A stretch of 64,000 nucleotides of DNA, from positions 3,100,001-3,164,000 of the forward strand of contig NZ_CP081848.1 in the NCBI RefSeq assembly GCF_018982885.2. The letters are read 5' to 3'. The notes under the pieces were generated by a model, which was not told the origin of the DNA, did no database searches, and worked only from the letters and a program-made list of their open reading frames with translations. Within the stretch, counting starts at the first letter, position 1. Each line of letters opens with the position of its first letter. The translations under genes were made by a program, and so were the position numbers. This DNA is from Polymorphobacter megasporae (GTDB lineage: Bacteria; Pseudomonadota; Alphaproteobacteria; Sphingomonadales; Sphingomonadaceae). This document shows, piece after piece, positions 1-8,308 of this stretch.

Positions 1-855
1 CTGTCGGAGCGTGCGGGCAAGCGCGTCGGCCTCCGCGCGCCGCAACGTGGATCGTCGAAGCGCCTCGTGGAACAGGCGACGCGCAACGCGAAGGAGGCAC
101 TCGACCGCCACCTTGCCGAATCGACGACGCAGGGGAAGCTGCTCGCCGAGTTGGCCGAGCTTTTCGATCTCGCCGCGCCGCCGCAGCGGATCGAGGTCTA
201 CGACAACAGCCACATCCAGGGGACCGCCGCGCTCGGCGCGATGATCGTCGCCGGACCCGAGGGCTTCCGCAAGAACGCGTATCGCAAGTTCAACATGAAG
301 GACCCCAGCATCACGCCGGGTGACGACTTCGCGATGATGAAGGCGATGCTCGGGCGGCGCTTCGTCCGGCTCGAAAAGGAAGATCCCGACCGCACCAGCG
401 GTGACTGGCCCGACCTGCTGCTGATCGACGGCGGACGCGGGCAGTTGAATGCGGTGCTCGAGGTCATGGGCGAACTCGGCGTGTTCAACGTCTGCGTCGT
501 CGGCGTGGCGAAGGGCCCCGACCGCAACGCCGGGCGCGAGACCTTCTACCTGCCCAACGGCCGCGAAATGACGCTGCCGCCGAACACACCGGTGCTGTTC
601 TTCCTCCAGCGGCTGCGTGACGAAGCGCATCGCTTCGCCATCGGCGCGCATCGGGCGAAGCGGTCGAAGGCGATCGTCGCCAACCCGCTCGACGACGTCC
701 CAGGCATCGGCCCGGCGCGTAAGCGCGCGCTGCTGATGCATTTCGGCACGTCGCGAGCGGTGCGCGGGGCGACGCTTGCCGACCTCGAGAAGGCCCCCGG
801 CATCAGCAAGGGCATGGCGGCCGCGTTGCACGGGCACTTCCATCCGAAGGGCTAG
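1..855 (+). CDS. uvrC: Excinuclease ABC subunit C, C-terminal part (5' truncated by window edge)
   Basis: UvrC makes the dual incisions on either side of UvrB-bound DNA lesions in nucleotide excision repair. Only the C-terminal part is present; the frame is open from base 1, so the gene starts outside the window. The visible part holds the end of the UvrB-interaction/linker region, the RNase H-like endonuclease domain (motif YDNSHIQGT, then LLIDGGRGQL), and the C-terminal tandem helix-hairpin-helix DNA-binding domain (VPGIGPARKRALL and APGISKGMA). In relatives it is followed directly by pgsA; here about 2.6 kb of accessory genes lie between them. Identification is secure. Confidence 0.97.
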   Translation: MSERAGKRVGLRAPQRGSSKRLVEQATRNAKEALDRHLAESTTQGKLLAELAELFDLAAPPQRIEVYDNSHIQGTAALGAMIVAGPEGFRKNAYRKFNMKDPSITPGDDFAMMKAMLGRRFVRLEKEDPDRTSGDWPDLLLIDGGRGQLNAVLEVMGELGVFNVCVVGVAKGPDRNAGRETFYLPNGREMTLPPNTPVLFFLQRLRDEAHRFAIGAHRAKRSKAIVANPLDDVPGIGPARKRALLMHFGTSRAVRGATLADLEKAPGISKGMAAALHGHFHPKG

Positions 856-873
856 AAGCGCCGCACGAAAAGC

Positions 874-1053
874 CTGTCCTACACGCCACTTCGCGGCCTA
901 GCCTCGGCGGCTGAGACGGAAGGAACGCGATGAACCGCTACGACGACGCCATACAGGGTCTGCGAGAGCATGGTGGGCGCTCGATCGGGCTGACCCGTTT
1001 GGTTCGCGGCAGGATGACATGCCCCCGAGACGTGGCGTCAGGTTCATCAACTT
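874..1053 (+). repeat. Dispersed element copy A, conserved ends with short interior
   Basis: CTGTCCTACAC at 874-884 and a 25-bp block at 1029-1053 (core GGCGTCAGGTTCATCAACTT) recur in the same order and orientation at 22689-22824 and 57420-58514. The right-hand block matches the third copy at 24 of 25 positions. The interior here is only about 145 bp. An ATG at 930 after an AAGGA-like site begins a short reading frame (MNRYDDAIQGLREHGG) that runs through the right-hand block. It may be the remnant of a gene whose body was lost. Nothing else gene-like is visible between uvrC and 1110. Confidence 0.5.
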
Positions 1054-1109
1054 TGGAATATTGTTGCGCGACCGTTTTAAGCCATTCTGGTTCGCGACAG
1101 CAGTTGCGA

Positions 1110-1523
1110 CTAGCGGCGCGCGGCGACTCGCGTCCACGTCTGCGTCTGGCAGACGAGCCCGGGAATGACGCAGCCGCTGACTTCGAGCGCGTTCGGGCCG
1201 ACTTGCGCCAGCGTGCCGGCGACGGTCTGGCCGATGTCGGGCACGAAGACTTCGCCGGTCCAGTGGTCGGGACCATCGGCGGCCAGACCGCGAAACAATT
1301 GCGTGCCGACGAGCTGGTCGGTGCCGCCCCGCGCGGCGTCGTCGCGGGCCTTGTCGTTCGCCCGGACGACGGTGCCGCACAGGCGCGGGCCGCACGGCGC
1401 CATCGCCACCTCGACGCTGCCCGCCGGGTTGTGCCATGTTCCGGTGATCCCCGCGGCGTGGAGCGGCGTCACGGCGGCGACACTGGCAAGGGCGGCAAGA
1501 ACGACGAGCGGCAGACGGTGCAT
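1110..1523 (-). CDS. DUF2147-like secreted protein
   Basis: 137 aa. Residues 1-23 are a Sec signal peptide ending in HAA, so the mature protein is periplasmic. The mature part starts GITGTWHNPAG and has CGPRLCGTVV, later VSGCVIPGLVCQTQTWTR, matching the small beta-rich DUF2147 family (GxW start, CGxxLCG motif). Four cysteines could form disulfides. No function is established for the family and none is inferred. It is transcribed opposite to uvrC and the following GST gene, so it stands alone. Confidence 0.75.
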   Translation of the reverse strand: MHRLPLVVLAALASVAAVTPLHAAGITGTWHNPAGSVEVAMAPCGPRLCGTVVRANDKARDDAARGGTDQLVGTQLFRGLAADGPDHWTGEVFVPDIGQTVAGTLAQVGPNALEVSGCVIPGLVCQTQTWTRVAARR

Positions 1524-1594
1524 GGCGGACTCCCAACGACGACTGGCGGACTAAGGGCACCGGGCTGGACGCGGCATGAACGATGGAGACGGCG

Positions 1595-2302
1595 ATGACC
1601 CTGACGCTTTACACTGCGGCAACGCCCAACGGGTATAAGGTATCCGTCGCGCTCGAGGAGCTCGAGCTCGCCTATGACGTCCGCAAGCTCGACCTGATGG
1701 CAGGCGAGCAGAAGCAGCAATGGTATCTCGATATCTGCCCGAACGGACGCGTTCCGGCGATCGTCGACCATGACGTGCCCGGCGGCTTCCCGGTCTTCGA
1801 ATCGGGCGCGTGCCTGATCTACCTCGCCGAGAAGACCGGGCGGCTGATGCCGTCCGACGCGCTCGGGCGCAGCCGCGTGCTCCAGTGGTTGATGTTCCAG
1901 ATGGGCGGCGTCGGCCCGATGATGGGACAGGCGAACGTCTTCTTCCGCTATTTCCCCGAGAAGATTCCCGCCGCGATCGCGCGCTATCAGGGCGAAGGCC
2001 GCCGCCTGTTCACCGTCCTCGACGGCCAGCTCGCAAAGACCGAGTATCTCGCGGGCGACGACTATAGCATCGCCGACATCGCCAACTGGTGCTGGACGCG
2101 GACCGCCGCATGGTCGGGCATCGACACCGAGGGTCTGCCCAACCTGGCGCGCTGGCACGAGACGATCGCGGCTCGCCCGGCGGCGCAGCGCGGGATCGTC
2201 GTGCCCGAAGACGCGAGCGCCAAGATGAAAGGGGGCGACGACGCCAAGAAGTTCGCCGACCGGGCGCGGTCGATCGTCGAGATGGGCAAGCCCGCAACCT
2301 AA
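1595..2302 (+). CDS. Glutathione S-transferase family protein
   Basis: About 235 aa. Residues 1-80 form the thioredoxin-like N-terminal domain ([18 protein letters not shown], with PAIVDHD and [11 protein letters not shown], the typical cis-Pro and glutathione-binding ESxAI-type segments). The rest is the all-alpha C-terminal domain ([10 protein letters not shown]). The family conjugates or reduces substrates with glutathione in the cytoplasm; the NGYKVS active-site region resembles YghU/YfcG-type bacterial GSTs. An in-frame ATG lies at 1583, but the ATG at 1595 has GGAG about 8 bases upstream and gives the family-typical start, so it is preferred. The MAPEG gene follows 29 bp downstream, probably in the same operon. 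Confidence 0.9.
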   Translation: MTLTLYTAATPNGYKVSVALEELELAYDVRKLDLMAGEQKQQWYLDICPNGRVPAIVDHDVPGGFPVFESGACLIYLAEKTGRLMPSDALGRSRVLQWLMFQMGGVGPMMGQANVFFRYFPEKIPAAIARYQGEGRRLFTVLDGQLAKTEYLAGDDYSIADIANWCWTRTAAWSGIDTEGLPNLARWHETIAARPAAQRGIVVPEDASAKMKGGDDAKKFADRARSIVEMGKPAT

Positions 2303-2331
2303 GCAACCGAATTTCCGGGGGGGAAACGACT

Positions 2332-2736
2332 GTGACGCACTACCTGCCACTAACCGAAGGCGCGCTCATCGCCGCGCTCGCAATCTACGTCTGGTCGGGG
2401 ATCCGTGTCAGCCAGGCGCGCACCAAGTTCGGCGTCATGGCCCCGACCGTGACCGGGGCCCCGGAGTTCGAGCGGGCGTTTCGTGCGCAGCAGAACACCG
2501 TCGAGCAGATGGTGTTGTTCGTGCCGCTCCTCGGCCTTGCGGCGTTGTTCTGGGGCGACCTGTGGGCAGGGCTTTACGGGGCGATCTGGAGCGTCGGGCG
2601 GCTGATCTACATCGAGACGTACATCCGCGCCGCCGGCAAGCGCTCGCTCGGCTTCCTGCTGTCGGGCGTGCTGTCGTTGATCGTCCTGATCGCCGTCATC
2701 GTCAGCTTCGGCCTTCACCAGTTCGGGATCGGCTAA
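2332..2736 (+). CDS. MAPEG family membrane protein
   Basis: 134 aa with a GTG start preceded by a strong GGGGGGGA Shine-Dalgarno run. About four hydrophobic helices are visible (EGALIAALAIYVWSG; MVLFVPLLGLAALFW; GAIWSVGRLIYI; LLSGVLSLIVLIAVIVSF). The segment ERAFRAQQNTVEQM matches the MAPEG signature (ERxxRAxxNxxE). MAPEG proteins are inner-membrane glutathione-dependent enzymes; the bacterial substrate is unknown. Following a GST gene fits a shared thiol-conjugation role. The stop codon overlaps that of the convergent nitroreductase gene by 4 bp. Confidence 0.9.
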   Translation: MTHYLPLTEGALIAALAIYVWSGIRVSQARTKFGVMAPTVTGAPEFERAFRAQQNTVEQMVLFVPLLGLAALFWGDLWAGLYGAIWSVGRLIYIETYIRAAGKRSLGFLLSGVLSLIVLIAVIVSFGLHQFGIG

Positions 2737-3404
2737 AGCCCTCGAAAGGTTGCGAAATCCTCAACCGCGGCGCGGCGCGCACGCATCGCGTTGACCGGAT
2801 CGGCGGGGTCGGCGTGGCCGATCGCCATGCCGCAGAACAGCATTCGCTCGGGCGGCAGGTCGATGAATTTCCCCACTGTCTGCGGATACACCGCCCAACA
2901 CTCCTGCGCGCAACTATCGAGCCCCTCCTCCCGCAGCAGCAGCATCACCGTCTGGAGGAACATGCCGAGATCCGACCATTGCGGCGGCCCCATCCCCCGG
3001 TCGACCGAGCAGAACAACGCCATCGGCGCGCCGAAGAACTGGAAGTTGCGCGCGAACCACATCATCCGCGCCATCTTGTCCTCGCGCGGAATGCCGAGCG
3101 CGCCGTACAAATCCTCGCCGACCTCGAAGCGATAAGTCCGCTGCCGCTCGGGCAAGGTCTTGGGATAGATGTCGTACTCGCTCCCCTCGCCGCCCGGCGC
3201 CGCCCGGACGCGGTCGAGCATGATCGCCTTCAGCTCGGCCAGCGGTTCGCCCGCAACGACGTCGATGTGCCAAGGCTGGAGATTGCCCCCCGACGGTGAC
3301 CGTGCCGCTGTCGCGAGGACGCGTCGGATCACCGCGGCGTCGACCGGGTCGGGCAGGAACCCACGGACCGACCGGCGGCTCGCCACCGCATCACTGACCT
3401 GCAT
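2733..3404 (-). CDS. Nitroreductase family protein
   Basis: 223 aa. The N-terminal MQVSDAVASRRSVRGFLPDPVD and AARSPSGGNLQPWHIDVV are the FMN-binding signatures of nitroreductases (RRSxRxF and SPSxxNxQPW). The C-terminal half keeps the remaining FMN contacts (LFCGMAIGHADPADPVN). These homodimeric flavoproteins reduce nitroaromatics or quinones with NAD(P)H in the cytoplasm; the physiological substrate cannot be told from sequence. It is convergent with the MAPEG gene and divergent from pgsA, so transcribed alone. Confidence 0.92.
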   Translation of the reverse strand: MQVSDAVASRRSVRGFLPDPVDAAVIRRVLATAARSPSGGNLQPWHIDVVAGEPLAELKAIMLDRVRAAPGGEGSEYDIYPKTLPERQRTYRFEVGEDLYGALGIPREDKMARMMWFARNFQFFGAPMALFCSVDRGMGPPQWSDLGMFLQTVMLLLREEGLDSCAQECWAVYPQTVGKFIDLPPERMLFCGMAIGHADPADPVNAMRARRAAVEDFATFRGL

Positions 3405-3456
3405 CGATCTCGCTCCAGCCGTTGAGTTGCTGAGGCCCTTAGCCTATCCCCGGCGC

Positions 3457-4020
3457 GTGTTGTCCAGCCTCCCCAATCTCCTGACGCTCAGCCGGATCTT
3501 CGCGGTCCCCTTGCTCGTCGCCCTGCTGTGGGATCCCGGGGTCGCGGCGATCCTTGCGGCGTTCGTCGTCTTCTCGGTCGCCGGAGCGACCGACTATCTC
3601 GACGGCTATCTCGCCCGGGCGCGCGGCACGGTGTCGAAGCTCGGGGTGTTCCTCGATCCGGTCGCCGACAAGATCATGGTCGCGGCGACGATCGTCATGC
3701 TCGTCCATGTCGGCGCGATCCACGGGCTGGCGGTGATCGCCGCGCTCGTCATCCTGCTCCGCGAGATCACCGTCTCCGGCCTGCGCGAATTCCTCGCCGG
3801 GCTGCAGGTGTCGCTCCCGGTCAGCGCGCTGGCGAAGTGGAAGACCGCGTTCCAGATGATCGCGCTCGGTGCGCTGATCCTCGGCGTCGCCACCCCGAAG
3901 ATCGCGCCATGGCTGCCCGCGCCGCTCGTCGGGCTGTGGTGCCTGTGGCTCGCCGCGGGGCTGACCGTAGTCACCGGCTACGACTATCTCCGTGTCGGCC
4001 TCAAGCACATGGACACATGA
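3457..4020 (+). CDS. pgsA: CDP-diacylglycerol-glycerol-3-phosphate 3-phosphatidyltransferase
   Basis: About 187 aa integral membrane enzyme making phosphatidylglycerol phosphate, the committed step to phosphatidylglycerol and cardiolipin. The CDP-alcohol phosphotransferase signature is complete: DYLDGYLARARG followed by GVFLDPVADK, which supplies the metal-binding aspartates. Several transmembrane helices follow. The frame is open well upstream but the family begins at LPNLLTLSRI, so a GTG at 3457 or TTG at 3460 is the likely start. Its stop overlaps the moaD start in an ATGA arrangement, indicating translational coupling. Confidence 0.93.
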   Translation: MLSSLPNLLTLSRIFAVPLLVALLWDPGVAAILAAFVVFSVAGATDYLDGYLARARGTVSKLGVFLDPVADKIMVAATIVMLVHVGAIHGLAVIAALVILLREITVSGLREFLAGLQVSLPVSALAKWKTAFQMIALGALILGVATPKIAPWLPAPLVGLWCLWLAAGLTVVTGYDYLRVGLKHMDT

Positions 4021-4271
4021 TCGACCTCGTCTATTTCGCGTGGGTCCGCGAGCGGATCGGGGTCGACGGCGAGGTGCTGCCGCTGCCGCCCGGAGCCGCG
4101 ACGGTCGGCGATCTGCTCGACTGGCTCGCCACCCGCTCCCCCGGCCACGCCGCCGCGCTGGGCGACCACACGGCGATCCGCGTCGCGGTCGACCAGGCGT
4201 TCGTCGGGCTCGATGCGGCCATCACCGACGGTGTCGAAGTCGCGATCTTCCCCCCGGTCACCGGAGGGTGA
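4017..4271 (+). CDS. moaD: Molybdopterin synthase small subunit MoaD
   Basis: 84 aa ubiquitin-fold sulfur carrier. The thiocarboxylated C-terminal Gly of MoaD donates sulfur to precursor Z in the MoaD/MoaE molybdopterin synthase. The sequence starts IDLVYFAWVRERIG and ends in the required diglycine (PPVTGG). Its ATG overlaps the pgsA stop and its stop overlaps the GTG of moaE, so the three genes are translated as one coupled unit. Confidence 0.95.
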   Translation: MIDLVYFAWVRERIGVDGEVLPLPPGAATVGDLLDWLATRSPGHAAALGDHTAIRVAVDQAFVGLDAAITDGVEVAIFPPVTGG

Positions 4272-4711
4272 TCGCCGTCCGCGTCCAAGCCGAGCCGATC
4301 GACTCCGCCGCCGCGATCGCCGCGCTGACCAAAGACCGTGACGACGTCGGCGCGGTCGTCACCTTCACCGGCTTCGTCCGCGCCGACGATGACCTGATCG
4401 CGCTGACCCTTGAGCACTACCCAGCCATGACCGAACGCGCCCTCGCCGCGATCGCCGCCGAGGCCGAGGTGCGCTGGCCCGTCACCGGCGGCAGCGTCGT
4501 CCACCGCGTCGGACGGATGCTGCCCGGCGAGGCGATCGTCCTCGTCGCCGTCGCCAGCGCCCACCGCGCCGCCGCATTCGAGGCGTGCGCCTTCCTGATG
4601 GACTGGCTCAAGACCAAGGCCCCGTTCTGGAAGTCGGAGGAGCGCGCCGGGGGAGCAACTTGGGTCGAGGCCAAAGCGAGCGACGACACCGCCGCCGCTC
4701 GCTGGAACTAA
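4268..4711 (+). CDS. moaE: Molybdopterin synthase catalytic subunit MoaE
   Basis: 147 aa with a GTG start in a GTGA overlap with moaD. MoaE converts cyclic pyranopterin monophosphate to molybdopterin using sulfur from MoaD. Recognisable segments are GAVVTFTGFVRADDD, LEHYPAMTE, HRVGRMLPGE and the catalytic lysine segment WLKTKAPFWKSEE. No terminator-like hairpin is seen in the 124 bp before the next, convergent gene. Confidence 0.95.
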   Translation: MIAVRVQAEPIDSAAAIAALTKDRDDVGAVVTFTGFVRADDDLIALTLEHYPAMTERALAAIAAEAEVRWPVTGGSVVHRVGRMLPGEAIVLVAVASAHRAAAFEACAFLMDWLKTKAPFWKSEERAGGATWVEAKASDDTAAARWN

Positions 4712-4835
4712 CCAGATACGCTAAGTTCAAAATAAGGTCACGCAAACGCGCATGTCTTGTTCGGCAGCCTTACGCCCCAAACGCAAGCCGCCTCGCATTT
4801 TGTTCTTAGCCTATCCGGTTCAGAATGTCAAGCCC

Positions 4836-5810
4836 TCACGTCGTCAGCACGACTTTCCCCGTTGCCTTGCGGTCCATCATCCAGCGGATCGCTGCCGGGC
4901 CTTCTTCGAGCGGGAAATGCTTGCTGACGTGCGGCTTGAGCTTGCCCGCGGCGTACCAGTCGAGCAGCTCGGCCATGTTGGCGCGGTGAACCTGCGGTTC
5001 GGCCTGGGTGAACGCGCCCCAGAACACGCCGACGATCGACGCGCCCTTGATCAGCGGCAGGTTGAGCGGCAGCGACGGGATGTTACCCGCGGCGAACCCG
5101 ACAACGAGGTAACGCCCGTTCCAGCCGATCGAGCGGAACGCCGGCTCAGCGTAGCGGTCGCCGACGGGGTCGTAGATGACGTCGGGGCCCTTGCCGCCGG
5201 TCAGCCGCTTGACCTCGTCCTTGAGGTTGGCTGTCGCGTAATTGATCGTCGCGTCGGCGCCATATTCGCGACACAGCTCCAATTTTTCATCGGTCGAGGC
5301 GGCGGCGATGACCGTCGCGCCCATCAGCTTGCCGAGCTCGACCGCGGTCAGCCCGACGCCCCCCGCCGCGCCGAGGACGAGCAGCGTCTCCCCGGGCTGC
5401 AGCCGGGCGCGCTGCTTGAGCGCATGATGCGACGTGCCGTAGGTCATGGTGAAGCCGGCGGCGATGTCGGCGGGCATGTCGCCCGGAATCGGAACGATCT
5501 GCGCGCGATTGGCGATGACATATTCGGCGAAGCAGCCGTTCCCGGTCATCGCCACAGCGCGATCACCGACCTTGAGATCGTCGATCCCCTCGCCGACCGC
5601 GTCGATCACCCCCGCCGCCTCGCCACCCGGGGTGAACGGCATCGGCGGCTTGAACTGGTAGAGGTTCTGAATGATCAGCGTGTCGGGAAAATTGACCCCG
5701 GCGGCCTCGACCTTGAGCCGGACTTGCCCACGTCCTGGCTCGGGCATCGGCACGTCCTGGACCACGAGCAGTTCGGGCGGACCATGCTCCACGCACATCA
5801 CGGCTTTCAT
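4836..5810 (-). CDS. NADPH:quinone oxidoreductase family protein (zinc-independent MDR)
   Basis: 324 aa medium-chain dehydrogenase/reductase. The N-terminal GroES-like domain (MKAVMCVEHGPPELLVV; GVNFPDTLIIQNLYQ; PGGEAAGVIDAVGEG) is followed by a Rossmann domain with LVLGAAGGVGLTAVELGKLMGA for NADPH. Zinc-ligand cysteines are absent, as expected for the quinone-reductase branch. An in-frame ATG lies 87 bases upstream, but the preferred start matches the family N-terminus. The gene is monocistronic, divergent from nothing close and convergent with moaE. Confidence 0.9.
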   Translation of the reverse strand: MKAVMCVEHGPPELLVVQDVPMPEPGRGQVRLKVEAAGVNFPDTLIIQNLYQFKPPMPFTPGGEAAGVIDAVGEGIDDLKVGDRAVAMTGNGCFAEYVIANRAQIVPIPGDMPADIAAGFTMTYGTSHHALKQRARLQPGETLLVLGAAGGVGLTAVELGKLMGATVIAAASTDEKLELCREYGADATINYATANLKDEVKRLTGGKGPDVIYDPVGDRYAEPAFRSIGWNGRYLVVGFAAGNIPSLPLNLPLIKGASIVGVFWGAFTQAEPQVHRANMAELLDWYAAGKLKPHVSKHFPLEEGPAAIRWMMDRKATGKVVLTT

Positions 5811-5920
5811 CGACGCTTCCCCAAGTGATTGATCGGCTTCGTGTGCCGTGCGGCAAGGGATATCAGCATCGCCGGTTGGAACAACCCGTATCCGCAATCA
5901 GACGGAAACAGCATGGCATT

Positions 5921-6853
5921 TCAGTCGCTTGCGACTTGAACCGCGCTGCGGATGTCAGTCGCGGCAGCAACGAGGGCATCGGCGAGCAAGGCAAACTCGT
6001 CGGCGCGCGGTGAACTCGACCGCCACGCGAGCGCGATCTCGCGGCTCGCGTGCTCGCCTTTTACCGGGCGGGCGATGACCGGGGTGTTGAGTAATATCCC
6101 GGCGTCTATCGCCATTTTAGGCACGAGCGTGAGCCCGAGGCGATTGGCGACCATCTGGACGAGCGTATGCAGCGAGGTGCCGAGGATTGCGGCATCGGCG
6201 CGCAGATCGGGGCGCCCGCATGCCGCGAGCGCGTGATCCTTGAGGCAGTGCCCGTCCTCGAGCAACAGCAGCCGCGCGGTGTCGATCGCCTCGGGCGGGA
6301 CGCGGAGTGGCGGGTCGGTATAGTCGGCAGGATGGAAGGCAAGGTAGAACGGGTCGTCGAACAGCCGCTTGGTGGCGACGTCGCCGCACCCCCACGGCAG
6401 CGCGAGCAGGACGCAATCGAGTTGTCCGCGCGCAAGCGCCTCGCACGCCGCGCCGCTCGGTTCTTCGCGCAGGAACAGCTTGAGGTCGGGATAGGATTCG
6501 CGGAGCCGGGGGAGAAGGCGCGGGAGCAGGAACGGCGCAATCGTCGGGATGACGCCAAGGCGGAGTTCACCGCCGAGCGGCTTCGAGGCAGAGTGTGCGA
6601 GTTCAGCGAGCTCGTCGGCCTCGCGCAGCACAGTATACGCTTTTGCCACGACGCGCTCGCCAAGCGGGGTGAAACGGACGACGCGGCGAGTCCGCTCGAC
6701 CAGCGTCACCCCGAGCAACGTCTCGAGTTCACGCAAACCCGCCGATAGCGTCGACTGGCTGACGAAGGTTGCAGCCGCCGCGCGGCCGAAATGACCGCTT
6801 TGGTGCAATGCAACAAGATATTGCAACTGCTTAAGGGTTGGCAGGAAAGTCAT
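5921..6853 (-). CDS. oxyR: Hydrogen-peroxide-sensing LysR regulator OxyR
   Basis: 310 aa LysR-type regulator. The N-terminal winged HTH is LKQLQYLVALHQSGHFGRAA through SQSTLSAGLRELE. The effector domain contains EDGHCLKDHALAAC, placing Cys203 and Cys212 with the same nine-residue spacing as the redox pair Cys199/Cys208 of E. coli OxyR, so this is OxyR rather than a generic LysR protein. Oxidation to the disulfide would switch on target genes. It is divergently transcribed from the peroxiredoxin gene across a 95-bp gap with a palindrome, the standard layout for control of the neighbour. Confidence 0.93.
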   Translation of the reverse strand: MTFLPTLKQLQYLVALHQSGHFGRAAAATFVSQSTLSAGLRELETLLGVTLVERTRRVVRFTPLGERVVAKAYTVLREADELAELAHSASKPLGGELRLGVIPTIAPFLLPRLLPRLRESYPDLKLFLREEPSGAACEALARGQLDCVLLALPWGCGDVATKRLFDDPFYLAFHPADYTDPPLRVPPEAIDTARLLLLEDGHCLKDHALAACGRPDLRADAAILGTSLHTLVQMVANRLGLTLVPKMAIDAGILLNTPVIARPVKGEHASREIALAWRSSSPRADEFALLADALVAAATDIRSAVQVASD

Positions 6854-6898
6854 CGGGAAAGCCGATCAATAGCCGAGATTATATTCGTTAGGCAAATT

Positions 6899-6913
6899 TG
6901 GTGCAGTGCACCA
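6899..6913. promoter_or_regulatory. Palindrome in the oxyR/peroxiredoxin intergenic region, candidate operator
   Basis: TGGTGCAGTGCACCA is a perfect 7+1+7 palindrome 36 bp upstream of the peroxiredoxin start and 46 bp from the oxyR start. It does not match the E. coli OxyR ATAG/CTAT consensus; an ATAG-containing stretch lies nearby at about 6869-6890. The position suits autoregulation of oxyR and activation of the peroxiredoxin, but binding is inferred. Confidence 0.45.
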
Positions 6914-6948
6914 TTTAGGGTTGGCGATATATTCCCAAGGAGAATCCC

Positions 6949-7503
6949 ATGCTCAGCGTCGGCGACAAGCTGCCCAATTTTACCCTCTCGGTCCAGCAGG
7001 GCATATCCGCCCTCCCCGGTGGCGAAACGCTCGATCTCGCGACCCATGCCCCCGGCAAGTGGAAGATCCTGTTCTTCTGGCCCAAGGACTTTACCTTCAT
7101 CTGCCCGACCGAGATCATCGGGTACGGCGATCTCGCCGAAGATTTCGCCGACCGTGACACCGTTCTGATCGGCGGCTCGACCGACAGCGACTTTGTCCAC
7201 TTCGCATGGCGCAAGGCCGACGAGCGCCTCGCCAAGTGCGACTTCCCGTGGATCGCCGACAACAAGCACGAGCTGACCCGTGCCCTTGGCATCCTCGACA
7301 AGGACGCTGGCGTCGCGCTGCGAGCGACCTTCATCGTCGACCCCGAAGGCGTGATCCAGCACATCACGGTCAATGGCCTCAACGTCGGCCGCAACCCGGC
7401 GGAGACGTTGCGCATCCTCGACGCGCTCCAGACCGACGAGCTGTGCCCGTGCAACTGGAAGGAAGGCGACGACGTCCTCCAGCCGATGGCCGAAGCGGCG
7501 TAA
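6949..7503 (+). CDS. ahpC: AhpC-type 2-Cys peroxiredoxin
   Basis: 184 aa thioredoxin-fold peroxidase. The peroxidatic cysteine is Cys52 in FTFICPTEI and the resolving cysteine lies in DELCPCNW (Cys166 or Cys168). It reduces hydrogen and organic peroxides. A strong AAGGAGAA site precedes the ATG. AhpD lies downstream, so the reducing partner is probably AhpD-like rather than AhpF, which is absent. Control by the divergent OxyR is likely. Confidence 0.93.
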   Translation: MLSVGDKLPNFTLSVQQGISALPGGETLDLATHAPGKWKILFFWPKDFTFICPTEIIGYGDLAEDFADRDTVLIGGSTDSDFVHFAWRKADERLAKCDFPWIADNKHELTRALGILDKDAGVALRATFIVDPEGVIQHITVNGLNVGRNPAETLRILDALQTDELCPCNWKEGDDVLQPMAEAA

Positions 7504-7545
7504 GCCCCACGTCCTTCTTCCGACTGGGAGAGGGATACGTCTGTT

Positions 7546-7690
7546 CCCTCTCCCCTTGAGGGAGAGGGACGGCGCTCTTGCGCCAGGGTGAGGGCTAAGT
7601 GCGGCACGTCCCGCCTTATGCTCCTCTCCCCCATCCACCCTCACCCTGGTCGCCAAGCGGCAACCGTCCCTCCCCCTCGAGGGGGGAGGG
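7546..7690. repeat. G/C-rich inverted-repeat cluster between ahpC and ahpD
   Basis: The 211-bp gap holds nested inverted repeats. CCCTCTCCCC faces GGAGAGGG at 7546-7568; AGGGTGAGGG (7585-7594) matches its complement CCCTCACCCT (7638-7647); and 7668-7690 is a CCCTCCCCC/GGGGGGAGGG hairpin. This resembles the C-rich intergenic repeats scattered in many GC-rich proteobacteria. A transcript reading through would fold extensively, so it may attenuate ahpD or stabilise the upstream mRNA. Both are inferences. Confidence 0.7.
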
Positions 7691-7714
7691 AAACAAGATG
7701 ACGTAGGATTTCCC

Positions 7715-8242
7715 ATGTCCCTCAACGACCTCGCCCGCACACTCCCCGACTATGCCAAGGATCTTCGGCTCAACCTGTCGTCGCTGCTTACCGAGCAGGG
7801 CCTGACCGATCAGCAGAAATATGGCTGCATCGTCGCGTGTGCCCACGCCGCGTCGTACCGCCCGCTGATCGTCGAGGCCGAGGCCGACGCCGCAGCGAAA
7901 CTGACCGAAGCCGGCATGACCGCCGCCAAGGCCGCCGCGTCGATCATGGCGATGAACAACATCTACTACCGCTTCATCCATCTTGCGGCGAACAAAGAAT
8001 ATTCGACGCGTCCGGCAAAGCTGCGGATGAACGTCATCGGCGCCCCCGGAATCGACAAGGCCGACTTCGAGCTGTTCAGCCTCGCGGTCTCGGCGGTCAA
8101 CGGCTGCGGCATGTGCATCGACGCGCATGAAAAGGTGCTGCTTGCGGCGGGCATGTCGATCGACACGATCCAGACTGCGGTGCGCATCGCGGCGGTGATC
8201 CATGCGATCGCACGGTCCCTCCAGGCGCTCCCGCAAGCCTGA
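7715..8242 (+). CDS. ahpD: Alkylhydroperoxidase AhpD-type (carboxymuconolactone decarboxylase fold)
   Basis: 175 aa, all-helical. The redox motif is CGMC (Cys131/Cys134) in AVNGCGMCIDAHEK, with the downstream His138 expected for the AhpD proton relay. AhpD-type proteins reduce the peroxiredoxin AhpC or act directly as weak peroxidases. It follows ahpC on the same strand after a repeat-filled gap and a short unit with a terminator at 8250. Confidence 0.92.
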   Translation: MSLNDLARTLPDYAKDLRLNLSSLLTEQGLTDQQKYGCIVACAHAASYRPLIVEAEADAAAKLTEAGMTAAKAAASIMAMNNIYYRFIHLAANKEYSTRPAKLRMNVIGAPGIDKADFELFSLAVSAVNGCGMCIDAHEKVLLAAGMSIDTIQTAVRIAAVIHAIARSLQALPQA

Positions 8243-8249
8243 ACGAAAA

Positions 8250-8275
8250 GAGGCGGCCCGGGTCAGGGCCGCCTC
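8250..8275. terminator. Bidirectional hairpin between ahpD and the PRC-barrel gene
   Basis: GAGGCGGCCC and GGGCCGCCTC form a perfect 10-bp stem with a 6-base loop, preceded on the plus strand by GAAAA. It sits between two convergent genes and can serve both. Confidence 0.75.
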
Positions 8276-8308
8276 CATTGTCATTCACGCTGCGATCGGT
8301 CGCAGCGA

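Noticed and set aside
930-1598. 222-aa frame starting with MNRYDDAIQGLREHGG
   Set aside because: It runs into the antisense of the DUF2147 gene and through the dispersed right block; only its first part may be a gene remnant, so no separate CDS is called.
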